DNA from: Rhizobium sp. NXC14
Lineage (GTDB): Bacteria; Pseudomonadota; Alphaproteobacteria; Rhizobiales; Rhizobiaceae
Reading direction: 5' to 3'
DNA length: 64,000 bases
Assembly (NCBI RefSeq): GCF_002117485.1
Contig: NZ_CP021031.1
Location: 310,001-374,000 of the forward strand
Within the stretch, counting starts at the first letter, position 1; each line of letters begins with the position of its first letter. Of this stretch, positions 25,764 through 34,283 are shown piece after piece. A program made the translations under genes and the position numbers. The notes under the pieces are model-generated. The model did not search any database. It saw only the letters and a list, made by a program, of their open reading frames with translations, and had not been told where the DNA came from.

Positions 25764-26215
25764 CAATGTCAACGGCTGGTCGCATTCCACGAGCGCGCCG
25801 GCGGCCTGTCGAATTCCGAAGACTTAATGCCATTGGCAGAGAAGGCTTTCCAGGAAGAATTTGGCCATAAGCTCTTTACCCTCCTCAAGGTTGATAGAGC
25901 TGCAGGCGTTATGCGGTGTATCTACTCGACCGATCTCAATTACAGTCCCCTCGGAGGAACGAAGTCCCTCGCCGATGACGAGTGGAGTAGGCGTGTCGGC
26001 GCTGGTCGTCACTTTCTGGGCAGAGATAGCGAAGACATGAAGCGCTACTTTGCCGACCACGAAACATCAAAATGGGCCTCGTGGGTGTATTGAATACCGC
26101 TGTCGTTTGGCGGAACCAGGTCATCGGTTGGATCGACCTCTTGGATGCTGCCGAACATTATACCTTCGAAATGTGCGATCTCGCAGGTCTATACGCGCAG
26201 ACTCTCGCGCCGTAA
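25764..26215 (+). pseudogene. GAF-domain protein, frameshifted and 5'-truncated
   Basis: The first frame gives RLVAFHERAGGLSNSED, EEFGHKLFTLLKVD, MRCIYSTDLNYSPLGGTKSL and YFADHET, a small GAF-domain protein of the kind often found beside amide or amino-acid catabolic genes. At about 26070 the frame shifts, and the domain continues as IKMGLVGVLNTAVVWRNQVI, then GWIDLLDAAEHYTFEMCDLA, ending TAA at 26215. No start codon remains in frame before residue MPLAEKAF. Confidence 0.75.
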
Positions 26216-26262
26216 GCGCGATTTTCCCCGCACCTTCTGCAATGAGTGAGCTTTGGCATGAG

Positions 26263-26286
26263 GTGTCCACCAAAATAGGTGGACAC
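26263..26286 (+). repeat. Inverted-repeat element before tnpA, shared with 3152-3175
   Basis: GTGTCCACC and GGTGGACAC surround a 6-base spacer just before the tnpA start. It matches the minus strand of 3152-3175 at 23 of 24 positions and is probably the end or leader of this IS66 subtype. Confidence 0.6.
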
Positions 26287-26292
26287 CAAGTG

Positions 26293-26721
26293 ATGGAAGA
26301 AGGTCAAAAACTTGCCGTGCGGCTGGTCGGTCGGAATGGGAGACGCCGTTTCGATCAAAGTTCGAAAGACCGCCTTATTGCGGCCTGCCTTGAACCTGGC
26401 GCATCGGTATCGAAACTCGCGCGCGAACACGGGGTCAACGCGAACCTCGTTTGGAAATGGATACGGAAGCACACCCAGCCGCTTGCGTCGCCGCCGTCTT
26501 CGACATCGTCTTTTATTCCGGTGCAAATCACCGCGGCCAGCGACGAGTTTGAGTTTGGTGAAGAGCTGCCTCGGAAAGCAGAGAGGAACCGGCCGCTGCC
26601 CTCTCCAGCGAAGGTGAGCGCGTCACTGCCGAACGGCGTGAAGCTGACGTTGGAATGCGGTGACGTAGATGCATTGACGGCAATCATCGGAGCGCTGGGT
26701 CATGTTCAGACTTGGGGCTGA
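26293..26721 (+). CDS. tnpA: IS66 TnpA-like protein
   Basis: 142 residues from ATG 26293. The N-terminal helix-turn-helix reads RFDQSSKDRLIAACLEPGAS, then VSKLAREHGVNANLVWKWIR; the C-terminus KLTLECGDVDALTAIIGALG is typical of the second IS66 TnpA subtype. It overlaps tnpB by 20 bases. The gene itself is open, though the element is not functional. Confidence 0.85.
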   Translation: MEEGQKLAVRLVGRNGRRRFDQSSKDRLIAACLEPGASVSKLAREHGVNANLVWKWIRKHTQPLASPPSSTSSFIPVQITAASDEFEFGEELPRKAERNRPLPSPAKVSASLPNGVKLTLECGDVDALTAIIGALGHVQTWG

Positions 26722-27558
26722 TCTCAAGGTTTACCTGCATCGCGAGCCGATCGACTTTCGGGCCGGCATCAACAGCCTTGCTGTCCTGGTCCAGGAGACG
26801 ATGGCGCTGGATCCCTTTGCTCCTGCGGTTTTTGCCTTTTGCAATCGCAGCCTCTCATTCACGGCGATGAGACCACAGTCCAGGTCCTGAAGGAAAAGGA
26901 CAAGGAGGCCACCAGCACATCGTATATGTGGGCTTATCGCAGTGGCGAGGATAGTGACCAGCCAATCGTACTGCTCGATTATCAGCTCGGCCGAGGCCAG
27001 ATCCACCCCCAGACCTTCCTCGGTGACTACCGCGGCATATTGGTGAGCGATGGCTACACCGCGTGGCGCACATTGCATGGCGCAACCCATGTCGGATGCA
27101 TGGCTCATTCACGACGGCGCTTCGTCGAGGCTCTCAAAACCCGGAAGAATGGAGGCGGACCGCCGGAACAGGCACTCCGGTTCTTCGAACCGCTATACCG
27201 GATCGAAAAGCAGGCAAGAGACAAAACCCCGGATGCCGGTGAGACGACGGCTGATTGCATTCGCCGTTTCCGCCAACAGCACAGCTTGCCTGTCCTGAAC
27301 GCCCTAAAGGCGTGGCTCGACGCCATCGCGCCGAAGGTCGTGCCGGATACCAAGCTCGGCGACGCCGTCGCCTACACCCTGAACCAATGGGATTACCTGA
27401 CACGCTATACCAGCGACGGCAGGATGCCGATCGATAACAACATTCTGGAACGCGAAATCAGAGTTTTTGCCACCGGAAGAAAATCGTGGCTGTTCAGCGA
27501 CACCGCCGACGGAGCCAAGGCCAGCGCAGTGATCTACAGTCTGTTGCTCACTAAATAA
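26702..27558 (+). pseudogene. Deletion fusion of IS66 tnpB and tnpC
   Basis: From 26702 the frame gives the TnpB start MFRLGADLKVYLHREPIDFR, then AGINSLAVLVQETMALDPFA. Near 26845 it jumps into the TnpC catalytic part, in a different frame: QPLIHGDETTVQVL, YRGILVSDGYTAWRTL, GCMAHSRRRFVEAL and MPIDNNILEREIRVFATGRK. The TnpC tail is cut after VIYSLLLTK. A deletion of roughly 1 kb explains the junction. Confidence 0.85.
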
Positions 27559-27837
27559 CCGTGAGGACCGAGATGGAACGTGATCTGCGGCGGTGCTCCG
27601 TCAGCGGGTACATTGGCCAAGCTCGTGCTCTCGCCTCCAGACAAACCCTCAAGCGGTATCTTGAATATGCGCGCCGACAGGGGCGCAACATAAACGCCAA
27701 TCTGGTCGGTTCACTTGGCGCGGGCAGTGCGGCCGCTTTTCAGATAGCTTGTTGTGGTGAGCGCTGCAGGGGCGAGGCAGCCACAGTTTCCTATGACGCG
27801 CACGTAACTGACCTGCTGTAGGTAGCAAGAAGTCCCG
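27559..27837. other. Unassigned sequence after the IS66 fragment
   Basis: An 86-codon frame (27561-27821) is open on the plus strand, but it matches no family I know and has no clear ribosome-binding site. I treat it as non-coding. Confidence 0.4.
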
Positions 27838-28245
27838 TCAGGTTTCACCGCTTCCAAATAGACGAGGAAAATATCGTCCTTGGACGTTCAGGTTATAGTT
27901 CAGATCCACCACAGCCATGTCATCCCCATCCGGGATGAAGGCGACGTCCTGCGCTGGAAGGCGTCGTGCGGCCTCCCGAGCGAACTCGGCTCCCATCATC
28001 ATGTCCAGTTCCATCAGAAGCCGCCCCGGACGGATATTCTCCTGGTAGCGATCCTGTAACCAGTCGGTTAAACCTGCTATCTCGCGCATGAGTGCGATCT
28101 CTTGTAGAGGACGGGCCTCTCGGAGCAGCGCGAATGCCTTCTGCAATGGACCGCCGGCAACATCGGTCCCAATGCGACCTCTCCCGAGACCTGCACTCCG
28201 TAGCTTTTCGGCAACCATCTTCGGCCATTCATGCACAAGATGCAT
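27838..28245 (-). pseudogene. M24-family peptidase/creatinase fragment
   Basis: A 135-codon frame reads LREARPLQEIALMREIAGLT, then DWLQDRYQENIRPGRLLMEL, the segment linking the two domains of M24 (creatinase/Xaa-Pro) proteins where SpxEixxmR...t...G marks the start of the pita-bread fold. The C-terminal catalytic domain is missing. It is probably the remains of another EutD/DoeA-like gene, divergent from the transporter operon. Confidence 0.65.
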
Positions 28246-28314
28246 TCGATTGAAGTGAGTGGATGCCGATCAGCGATCGCGTTCACGCCGCTGAATCAGC
28301 CTCTTTGAAATCGC

Positions 28315-28332
28315 ATGAAACATATGAGTCGC
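28315..28332 (+). promoter_or_regulatory. Regulon operator copy upstream of the first ABC transporter
   Basis: ATGAAACATATGAGTCGC differs from the copy at 50963-50980 (ATGAAACAAATGAATCGC) at only two positions, although the two lie 22 kb apart in front of different transporters. Confidence 0.7.
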
Positions 28333-28429
28333 GGGCGTATCAATGAGCCACTTGGAGCACGATAAAACGCCGTCACAGGGAGCACGGAGTCCGACTTCTC
28401 AATAATACGGTTGATGCATATTGAGCGTT

Positions 28430-28447
28430 ATAAAACATTTGTTGCAT
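28430..28447 (+). promoter_or_regulatory. Regulon operator copy upstream of the first ABC transporter
   Basis: ATAAAACATTTGTTGCAT is nearly identical to 34200-34217 (one difference, in the 2-base spacer). It lies 224 bases before the binding-protein start. Confidence 0.75.
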
Positions 28448-28670
28448 TCCTCATCATGTTGCGCTAGGAAATAGATGGTAGCGGTCGAGGAGGCTGCTGC
28501 CCGAACACTGCAACCGTTTGTGCGGCACCTCCTTGGTGGAAAGCGGGACCGAGTGGAAACGCAGGAACCCGCGCGCGTTGGCCTCACATCGCCGGCGGCG
28601 TGTTCGCGGTAAGCTGACGAAGTGAGATCTCCTTGCGCCATGAGCAAGGGACTAACAGAGGGAGAACGAA

Positions 28671-29774
28671 ATGAGCATTCTGATAAATCGCCGGCGGTTC
28701 ATGCAGGCTACTTCGACGGCAATTGCGGTAGGTGCTTTAGCTTCCGCGGCCGGCCGCGCAACGGCCGCATCTACCGGCGAGCTTAAAGTCAACATGAGCG
28801 GCGGCAACTGGGGCGATGCGGTGATGAAGGCTTACGTGGAGCCCTTTGAGGCCGAGACCGGAGTCAAGGTGACGCGCGTCAATGCGGACTTCTCATCGAC
28901 ACAGATTGCGATGATGGTCGACACCAAAAACGTTTCGGCAGACGTCGTGAACCTGGGTCAAACCAACGTCGATCCGCTCACCGCCAAGGGCTACCTTGAA
29001 AAGATCGACTATTCCGCGTGGAAGAAGGATGAGTTGGAGGCAATAGCCGCCTACGCAAAACAGCCAAACGGCTTTGCCTCATACGTTTATTCGATCAATA
29101 TGGTGTGGAACACCAAGAAGTTCCCCGCTGACAAGCCGCGGCCGACCACGTGGGCCGAGTTCTGGGACGTCGAGAAGTTTCCTGGCGTTCGCTCAATCAA
29201 TACCGGCGAATATGGAAGTGGACCTTGGGAGGAAGCGTTGCTCGCGGATGGCGTTCCGATGGACAAGCTCTACCCGATGGATATCGACCGCGTGTTCGCA
29301 AGCTTGGACAAAATCAAGCCGCATATTCGCAAGTGGTGGACGAGCGGGTCGGAAGTTCTGCAGATCATGCGAGACAACATCGCCGACATCGTGCAGTCCT
29401 ATGACGCGCGCGCACTTACCCTTATTGATGAAGGTGGGCCAATCGAGATCAACCGCAACCAGGCGAAGCTGACAACGGACTATTGGTGCATTCCGAAGGG
29501 CAGCCCAAATACCGAAAATGCTCAAAAATTCATCGAGCTGACGAGCCGCCCGGACCGACAGGCCGAGTTTGCCAGGCTGATTGCGCAGGGTCCAACGAAC
29601 AAGAACGCCTTTAAGTTGATCCCTGATGATATTGCCCGAAAACTTGCGTCGCATCCCGATTACGAGGCGATCAGCTTCGCTATGAACGCCAAATGGTATG
29701 CCGAGGTTGGATCGGACGGAAAGTCGAACAAAGAGCGGCTCGTGCAGCGTTGGAATGAGTGGATTCTTCAATAA
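28671..29774 (+). CDS. ABC transporter substrate-binding protein (polyamine/opine type), Tat signal
   Basis: A 367-residue periplasmic binding protein of the PotD-like group. The N-terminus has a twin-arginine signal (NRRRFMQATSTAIAVGALAS, cleavage probably after ATAAS near residue 34). GELKVNMSGGNWGDAVMKAY is the usual first strand, and SIPKG-like CIPKGSPNTENAQKFIELTS the common C-terminal part. It captures the substrate and hands it to the permease at 31024. GGGAGA before the ATG is a good ribosome-binding site. Two operator copies lie upstream. Polyamines, opines and related amino compounds are all possible ligands. Confidence 0.9.
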   Translation: MSILINRRRFMQATSTAIAVGALASAAGRATAASTGELKVNMSGGNWGDAVMKAYVEPFEAETGVKVTRVNADFSSTQIAMMVDTKNVSADVVNLGQTNVDPLTAKGYLEKIDYSAWKKDELEAIAAYAKQPNGFASYVYSINMVWNTKKFPADKPRPTTWAEFWDVEKFPGVRSINTGEYGSGPWEEALLADGVPMDKLYPMDIDRVFASLDKIKPHIRKWWTSGSEVLQIMRDNIADIVQSYDARALTLIDEGGPIEINRNQAKLTTDYWCIPKGSPNTENAQKFIELTSRPDRQAEFARLIAQGPTNKNAFKLIPDDIARKLASHPDYEAISFAMNAKWYAEVGSDGKSNKERLVQRWNEWILQ

Positions 29775-29910
29775 TCCTCTGTCCCCAACGATCTATCGGT
29801 GGCGCTCGTCCAGTCGGCTCGGGCCGTCAAAGGACAGCGCCGCCTCATCCCACTACCTGCCTTACGGGACTGCATGCCGAAGTTGCTCATCAGTCCTGCT
29901 GGAGTATCGT

Positions 29911-31005
29911 ATGAACTTGACTCTGAAAAATAATCTTCCTGCCGAGGACGAAGTGTTGCAGAAGCTTCCGGATACCGCTCAAATTGAATTTCGCAATGTT
30001 ACCAAGATGTATGGGGCCGTTGCTGCGGTTAAGGATATCTCCCTTTCTGTTTCGCGCGGCGAGTTCCTTACGATTCTTGGACCAAGCGGTTCTGGCAAAA
30101 CGACAGCATTGATGCTGCTCGCCGGGTTCACGACGCCGACCGGAGGAGACATCCTCATTTCGGGCAAGTCCGTGTCCGAGGTCCCGTCTTACCGCCGCGA
30201 CCAAGGCATTGTCTTCCAGAGTTATGCACTTTTTCCGCACCTCACGGTGCATCGCAACTTGGAATTCCCCCTCGAAATGCGCGGCATCAAGGCCTCTGAC
30301 CGAGCGTCGCGGGTCAAAAGAATGCTTGAGCGCGTTCGCCTGGGTGAGTTTGGCGAGCGCATTCCATCACAATTGAGTGGGGGTCAGCAACAACGCGTGG
30401 CCGTCGCGCGCGCCTTGATTGCAGATCCACCGATTTTGCTGCTGGATGAGCCACTTGGCGCACTCGATCGAAACCTGCGCGAGCAGATGCAAGTGGAAAT
30501 CAAAGAGCTGCACAAGGAGTTTGGGAAAACGACAATCTGCGTCACCCACGATCAAGAAGAAGCACTCACGCTGTCGGACCGCATCGTTGTCATGCGCGCC
30601 GGTCAGATCGAGCAGATCGATACACCGGAGGCCTTGTACGATCGCCCCGAAACGCGCTTTGTCGCCAACTTCCTGGGTGAAGCAAATATCCTCGAATCCG
30701 TTGATTTCAAGATTGAATCCGACGTTGTTCCTTCTTCCGGTATGGTATCAATGCTTCGGCCTGAGCGCATTTGCATCTCTGCGCCTTCAGCAGCAAGGCG
30801 CGTAGATGCGGACCATAGACAGTCCGTCTCGGGGATCGTGGACGATATGATCTATGCTGGACCATTGAGGAAGTACCGGGTGCGGGTTGGGAGCGCGACG
30901 CTCATCGCGCGCGAACACGTCGCATCGGGCCAGCAAGTCTTCCGTCCGGGCGAAGAGGTTCGCCTTGATTGGCTTCGGTCCGACGTCCGGTTTGTCGCTG
31001 CGTAA
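29911..31005 (+). CDS. ABC transporter ATP-binding protein (PotA-like)
   Basis: 364 residues from ATG 29911 (GGAG 7 bases before); the longer open frame has no similarity. Walker A GPSGSGKTT, Q-loop FQSYALFPH, signature LSGGQQQRVAVARAL, Walker B ILLLDEPLGALD and switch His in VTHDQEEAL are all intact. Residues about 255-360 form the TOBE-type domain (SMLRPERICIS). It would power the fused permease that follows 18 bases later. Complete and apparently functional. Confidence 0.95.
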   Translation: MNLTLKNNLPAEDEVLQKLPDTAQIEFRNVTKMYGAVAAVKDISLSVSRGEFLTILGPSGSGKTTALMLLAGFTTPTGGDILISGKSVSEVPSYRRDQGIVFQSYALFPHLTVHRNLEFPLEMRGIKASDRASRVKRMLERVRLGEFGERIPSQLSGGQQQRVAVARALIADPPILLLDEPLGALDRNLREQMQVEIKELHKEFGKTTICVTHDQEEALTLSDRIVVMRAGQIEQIDTPEALYDRPETRFVANFLGEANILESVDFKIESDVVPSSGMVSMLRPERICISAPSAARRVDADHRQSVSGIVDDMIYAGPLRKYRVRVGSATLIAREHVASGQQVFRPGEEVRLDWLRSDVRFVAA

Positions 31006-31023
31006 AGCGGAAGGACAGCATCC

Positions 31024-32796
31024 ATGACAACACTTCAGAGAATCCGGTCCACGCCGATATTGCTCACTTTGCCAGCGTTCGCTGTGCTGTTTGCGATTTT
31101 CGGCATACCCATGTTCCTTCTTTTCGCGACCAGCCTCAATCCGCCCAATCTGTCTCTTGCGAATTATGTCGCTTTTTTCGAACAGCGCTCATTTGTCCTG
31201 ATCCTGATCCAGACGTTCAAGATCAGCTTCATAGCCACGGCACTTTGTTTGATCATCGGCTACCCGACGGCCTACTTGATTACGATCGCCGGCCGTGCAC
31301 GACCAATCCTCCTGGTGCTTGTCTTCCTACCTTGGCTGACGAGTGCTTTGGTTCGGACCTACGCATGGACTGTCGTCTTGGGTGACAGTGGATTGATCAA
31401 CCGCGTGTTGCTCAATTCGGGCATAATCGATAGCCCACTGTCCCTTATCTATAATCGTTTCGCTGTTTACGTTGGTATGGTGCACATCATGTTGCCCATG
31501 ATGATTTTGCCGATTGTCAGTGTGATGATGAGCATTGATACGTCATTGATGGCAGCTGCTCGCAGCATGGGAGCAAAGCCGTTCACCGCCTTCCTCCGGG
31601 TCTTCGTTCCACTTAGTATCCCGGGCGTTCGAAGCGGCTGCATATTGGTTTTTGTCGTTTGCCTGGGCTTTTACATTACGCCACAAGCATTGGGCGGCTT
31701 GGGCGACACCATGCTTTCAACCCTCATCAACTCCCAGCTTACAACATCGTTGAACATGGCGGCGACCGCCGCGGCAGCCTTTATACTGTTGGCAATGGCG
31801 CTCGCGGTTCTTTCCGTAGCGGGCGTAAATCTCGCCGGCACGCATGGACAGCCTGTATCGAGTGAGCAGACCGTTCGACGACGTAAACTGCTGTCATTCG
31901 ACAAGGCGTCCCGGTATCTCAATGAGTTTCTCGTTCCATATCGAGCGCGACGCTGGGCAGCAAAGCTCCATCAAGCGCAGCGGGCAACCCCATGGTCGAA
32001 GATTGCGGGGGCAGCATTCCTTGCGGTCGTTATCATCTATCTGTTGGCGCCCGGTTTCATTGTGATTATTGTCTCGTTCAATGCAGGGGAGTTCCTCGAG
32101 TTTCCGCCTAAGGCTGTTTCGCTCAGATGGTACTATTCGTTCATCAACGACTCCTCGTGGATCGGTGCATTGTGGAACAGCTTCCAGTTCGGCGTGATTG
32201 TCAGCGTGGTATCCACCATAGTCGGCACATTGGCAGCATTTGGCCTCAGCCGGTGCTCGTCGCGGCTGCGCTCGGGTCTGACCATGGTGATCCTGACGCC
32301 GATCACCTTTCCTGTCATTGTTGTTGGTGTTGCCGTCTATACCGGTCTGGCCAAACTAGGGCTGGTTGGAACGAATACCGGGATCATTCTGGGCCAGACG
32401 ATCGGAGCCATCGGCTATGTCGTTGTCATCGTTCTGGCGACACTCGCAGGGTTCGACAGGAAGCTGGAACAGGCGGCAATGAGCATGCGCGCCGGGCCGA
32501 CCCAGACCTTCATGCGGGTTACCCTCCCGTTGATCCGCTCGGGTATCATCGGTGGCGCGTTGTTCGCGTTCTTGGCGTCCTTCGACGAGGTCATCATCAC
32601 GTCGTTTGTCAGCGGCTATGCGATCCCCACATTGCCACTGAAAATGCTGGAAAACCTGAAGCAGCAACTTGACCCGACGATCGCTGCCGTTGGCGCTTTG
32701 TTGACAATGTTGCCAATCGTCTGGCTGGTTGCGCTTTATTTTACGCTTTGGCGCGGGAGAGGGGCGTTGAAGAGTGCTCCGGTCGCCGCGACCTGA
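31024..32796 (+). CDS. Fused double ABC permease (PotB-PotC type)
   Basis: A 590-residue protein in which two permease halves are joined. Residues about 1-275 form the PotB-like half with six hydrophobic segments and an EAA loop near MAAARSMGAKPFTAFLRVFV; residues about 325-580 form the PotC-like half with a second EAA-type loop, EQAAMSMRAGPTQTFMRVTL. A charged linker (about 280-325) connects them. Fusion of both permeases is less common than two separate genes; the second transporter at 46.7-50.6 kb has them separate. With the genes at 28671 and 29911 it makes a complete importer. Confidence 0.93.
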   Translation: MTTLQRIRSTPILLTLPAFAVLFAIFGIPMFLLFATSLNPPNLSLANYVAFFEQRSFVLILIQTFKISFIATALCLIIGYPTAYLITIAGRARPILLVLVFLPWLTSALVRTYAWTVVLGDSGLINRVLLNSGIIDSPLSLIYNRFAVYVGMVHIMLPMMILPIVSVMMSIDTSLMAAARSMGAKPFTAFLRVFVPLSIPGVRSGCILVFVVCLGFYITPQALGGLGDTMLSTLINSQLTTSLNMAATAAAAFILLAMALAVLSVAGVNLAGTHGQPVSSEQTVRRRKLLSFDKASRYLNEFLVPYRARRWAAKLHQAQRATPWSKIAGAAFLAVVIIYLLAPGFIVIIVSFNAGEFLEFPPKAVSLRWYYSFINDSSWIGALWNSFQFGVIVSVVSTIVGTLAAFGLSRCSSRLRSGLTMVILTPITFPVIVVGVAVYTGLAKLGLVGTNTGIILGQTIGAIGYVVVIVLATLAGFDRKLEQAAMSMRAGPTQTFMRVTLPLIRSGIIGGALFAFLASFDEVIITSFVSGYAIPTLPLKMLENLKQQLDPTIAAVGALLTMLPIVWLVALYFTLWRGRGALKSAPVAAT

Positions 32797-32843
32797 GTCA
32801 TGATACTCATGCCGCCTCCGTAGCTCGCGGCCGTGAAAGACTG

Positions 32844-32871
32844 CCTGCCCCAGAGCGAACTCTGGGACAGG
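32844..32871 (+). terminator. Hairpin after the transporter operon
   Basis: CCTGCCCCAGAG and CTCTGGGACAGG pair around a 4-base loop with one mismatch, 48 bases after the permease stop. There is no long T-run, so it could be an attenuated or RNA-stabilising structure. Confidence 0.5.
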
Positions 32872-33177
32872 CTCTTGGCTCGACGATCGCCCGGCAAATT
32901 TAGTGCGTAACGGATCTCACCATCGCATCGTGATTTGATGCCGGCATCAATGTGGCTTTCTCGGCAAGCTCTGGGCTCACTGGCGCATCAGACGTCCATC
33001 CCGCCCGTAACGGCGCGCTTCTTTTTCCGTCATCCCAGTTTGCGGATTAATTCGGCCGCAACCTCGAGGTTTTCTGATTGGACATCGACTGACGTCCAGG
33101 TGACGTCGGTCCCGGTGGCCGAGGCGAGAGGTCGCTCAACGATGACGACTCCGCCAGTAGCCGGCTCGTCAATGCCG
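32872..33177. other. Remnant sequence before the RpiR gene
   Basis: No intact gene. On the minus strand about 50 codons downstream of the RpiR stop read DEPATGGVVIVERPLASATG, then VDVQSENLEVAAELIRKLG and a stop near 33045, which has the look of a real protein end, but I do not recognise the family. Confidence 0.4.
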
Positions 33178-34083
33178 CTATATCTTCCGTCGCGGAATGG
33201 ACGTGGCATATGTGTTCATCGCAGAAAGATGGCGGTCGGCGAGCTTCAACTCTTTCAACGCCGCCGCACGGTCTCGGCTCGCCAGCAGGCCACATAGAAC
33301 TTCAGAGACGGCCAGCGCCGGCGCCAGCGTGTGAAAGAATGTTTGGCTTTCAGTTGGAAAGAATACAACGTGCGCTGCGATCGTCACCAGGGGAGACACT
33401 TCGCTGTCGGTGATCGCCAGAATGGAAAGTCCCTTCTCACGGGCGGCCTCGGCAAGCTCAAGCGTCTGAAGCGAATAGGGATTGATGGAAATCGCCAAAA
33501 GCACATCCTCATGAGTTGCGCGGATGAGGGGGTCGCCGCTTGTTCCCGCCGGACCGTCCAAGTGGATAGTCTTTTCGCCGAGCAAGGTCATGACGTAGTG
33601 AAAATGCCACGCGACCGAATGGCAAGAGCGCAAGCCGAGAACAAAGATCCGCCTTGCTTTTGCCAGGTGCTCCGCCATTGTATCCAAGCGCGAAATCGTA
33701 TCAGGGTCGCGGAGCCGATCGATCTGCGCGGAGAGACCTTGGAGCATCCTATAAGCCAAGCCCTCACCATTCGCGGCCCCTTCTTCTCTTTGTAAAGCCC
33801 TGGCCGCAAATCCGTCGGCGCTCACCCTGATGACGTCGGCGTGTTGCTCTCGGAAATCTTCATACCCTGAGAATTCAAGAAACTTCGCCAGCCTCGTCAT
33901 TGTCGATGGCTGAACGCCGGCGTTGCGCGCGAGTTCGCGCATCGAAACGAGCGCCACCTCCTGCGGATGTTCCAATATGTGCCGAGCCGCTTGCTGCAAC
34001 TGCTCGGACATGTCGTCGAATCGCTCGATGATCCGAGCGTGTAATGGGCCTTTTTGCAACATTTGCCTCACATACGATGTCAT
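33178..34083 (-). CDS. RpiR-family regulator, proposed regulator of the uptake/degradation genes
   Basis: A 301-residue protein with an RpiR helix-turn-helix (about 15-85: SEQLQQAARHILEHPQEVAL, then TMTRLAKFLEFSGYEDFREQ) and a SIS domain (about 125-270: FVLGLRSCHSVAWHFHYVM, LAISINPYSLQTLELAEAA, ILAITDSEVSPLV). It is divergent from the aminotransferase gene, and the shared 200-base region holds one clear and one weaker copy of the 18-bp motif. This arrangement supports it as the regulator that binds the motif. It is related to the RpiR protein at 12472. Confidence 0.92.
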   Translation of the reverse strand: MTSYVRQMLQKGPLHARIIERFDDMSEQLQQAARHILEHPQEVALVSMRELARNAGVQPSTMTRLAKFLEFSGYEDFREQHADVIRVSADGFAARALQREEGAANGEGLAYRMLQGLSAQIDRLRDPDTISRLDTMAEHLAKARRIFVLGLRSCHSVAWHFHYVMTLLGEKTIHLDGPAGTSGDPLIRATHEDVLLAISINPYSLQTLELAEAAREKGLSILAITDSEVSPLVTIAAHVVFFPTESQTFFHTLAPALAVSEVLCGLLASRDRAAALKELKLADRHLSAMNTYATSIPRRKI

Positions 34084-34171
34084 AATTCACCTGGACCATC
34101 TCTCTCGGAAGCCAAAAAGTCAAACAGCTGGTGGCTATCTCACATCACAACCGCTCCACAACTTGAGAGAA

Positions 34172-34217
34172 GGAGAACAAATGCGTCAAAACATAATTTA
34201 TAAAACAGTTGTTGCAT
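34172..34217. promoter_or_regulatory. Operator copies between the RpiR gene and the aminotransferase gene
   Basis: ATAAAACAGTTGTTGCAT (34200-34217) is a clear copy. GGAGAACAAATGCGTCAA (34172-34189) is a weaker one that keeps the central GAACA-AA-TG core. They lie between divergent genes, so they could serve both. Confidence 0.65.
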
Positions 34218-34283
34218 ATTTTGGCAAAACCTGCAAATCAATGGATGGAACCGTTCGAAAGCCGGACGGATAAGCACCCCGAG

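Larger units (their letters stand above)
26263..27558 (+). mobile_element. IS66-family element with internal and 3' deletions
   Basis: The order tnpA-tnpB-tnpC is recognisable, but about two thirds of tnpB and the first half of tnpC are fused out at about 26845, and the C-terminal tail of tnpC ends abruptly at ALLLTK-type sequence near 27558. The element is defective. Confidence 0.85.
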
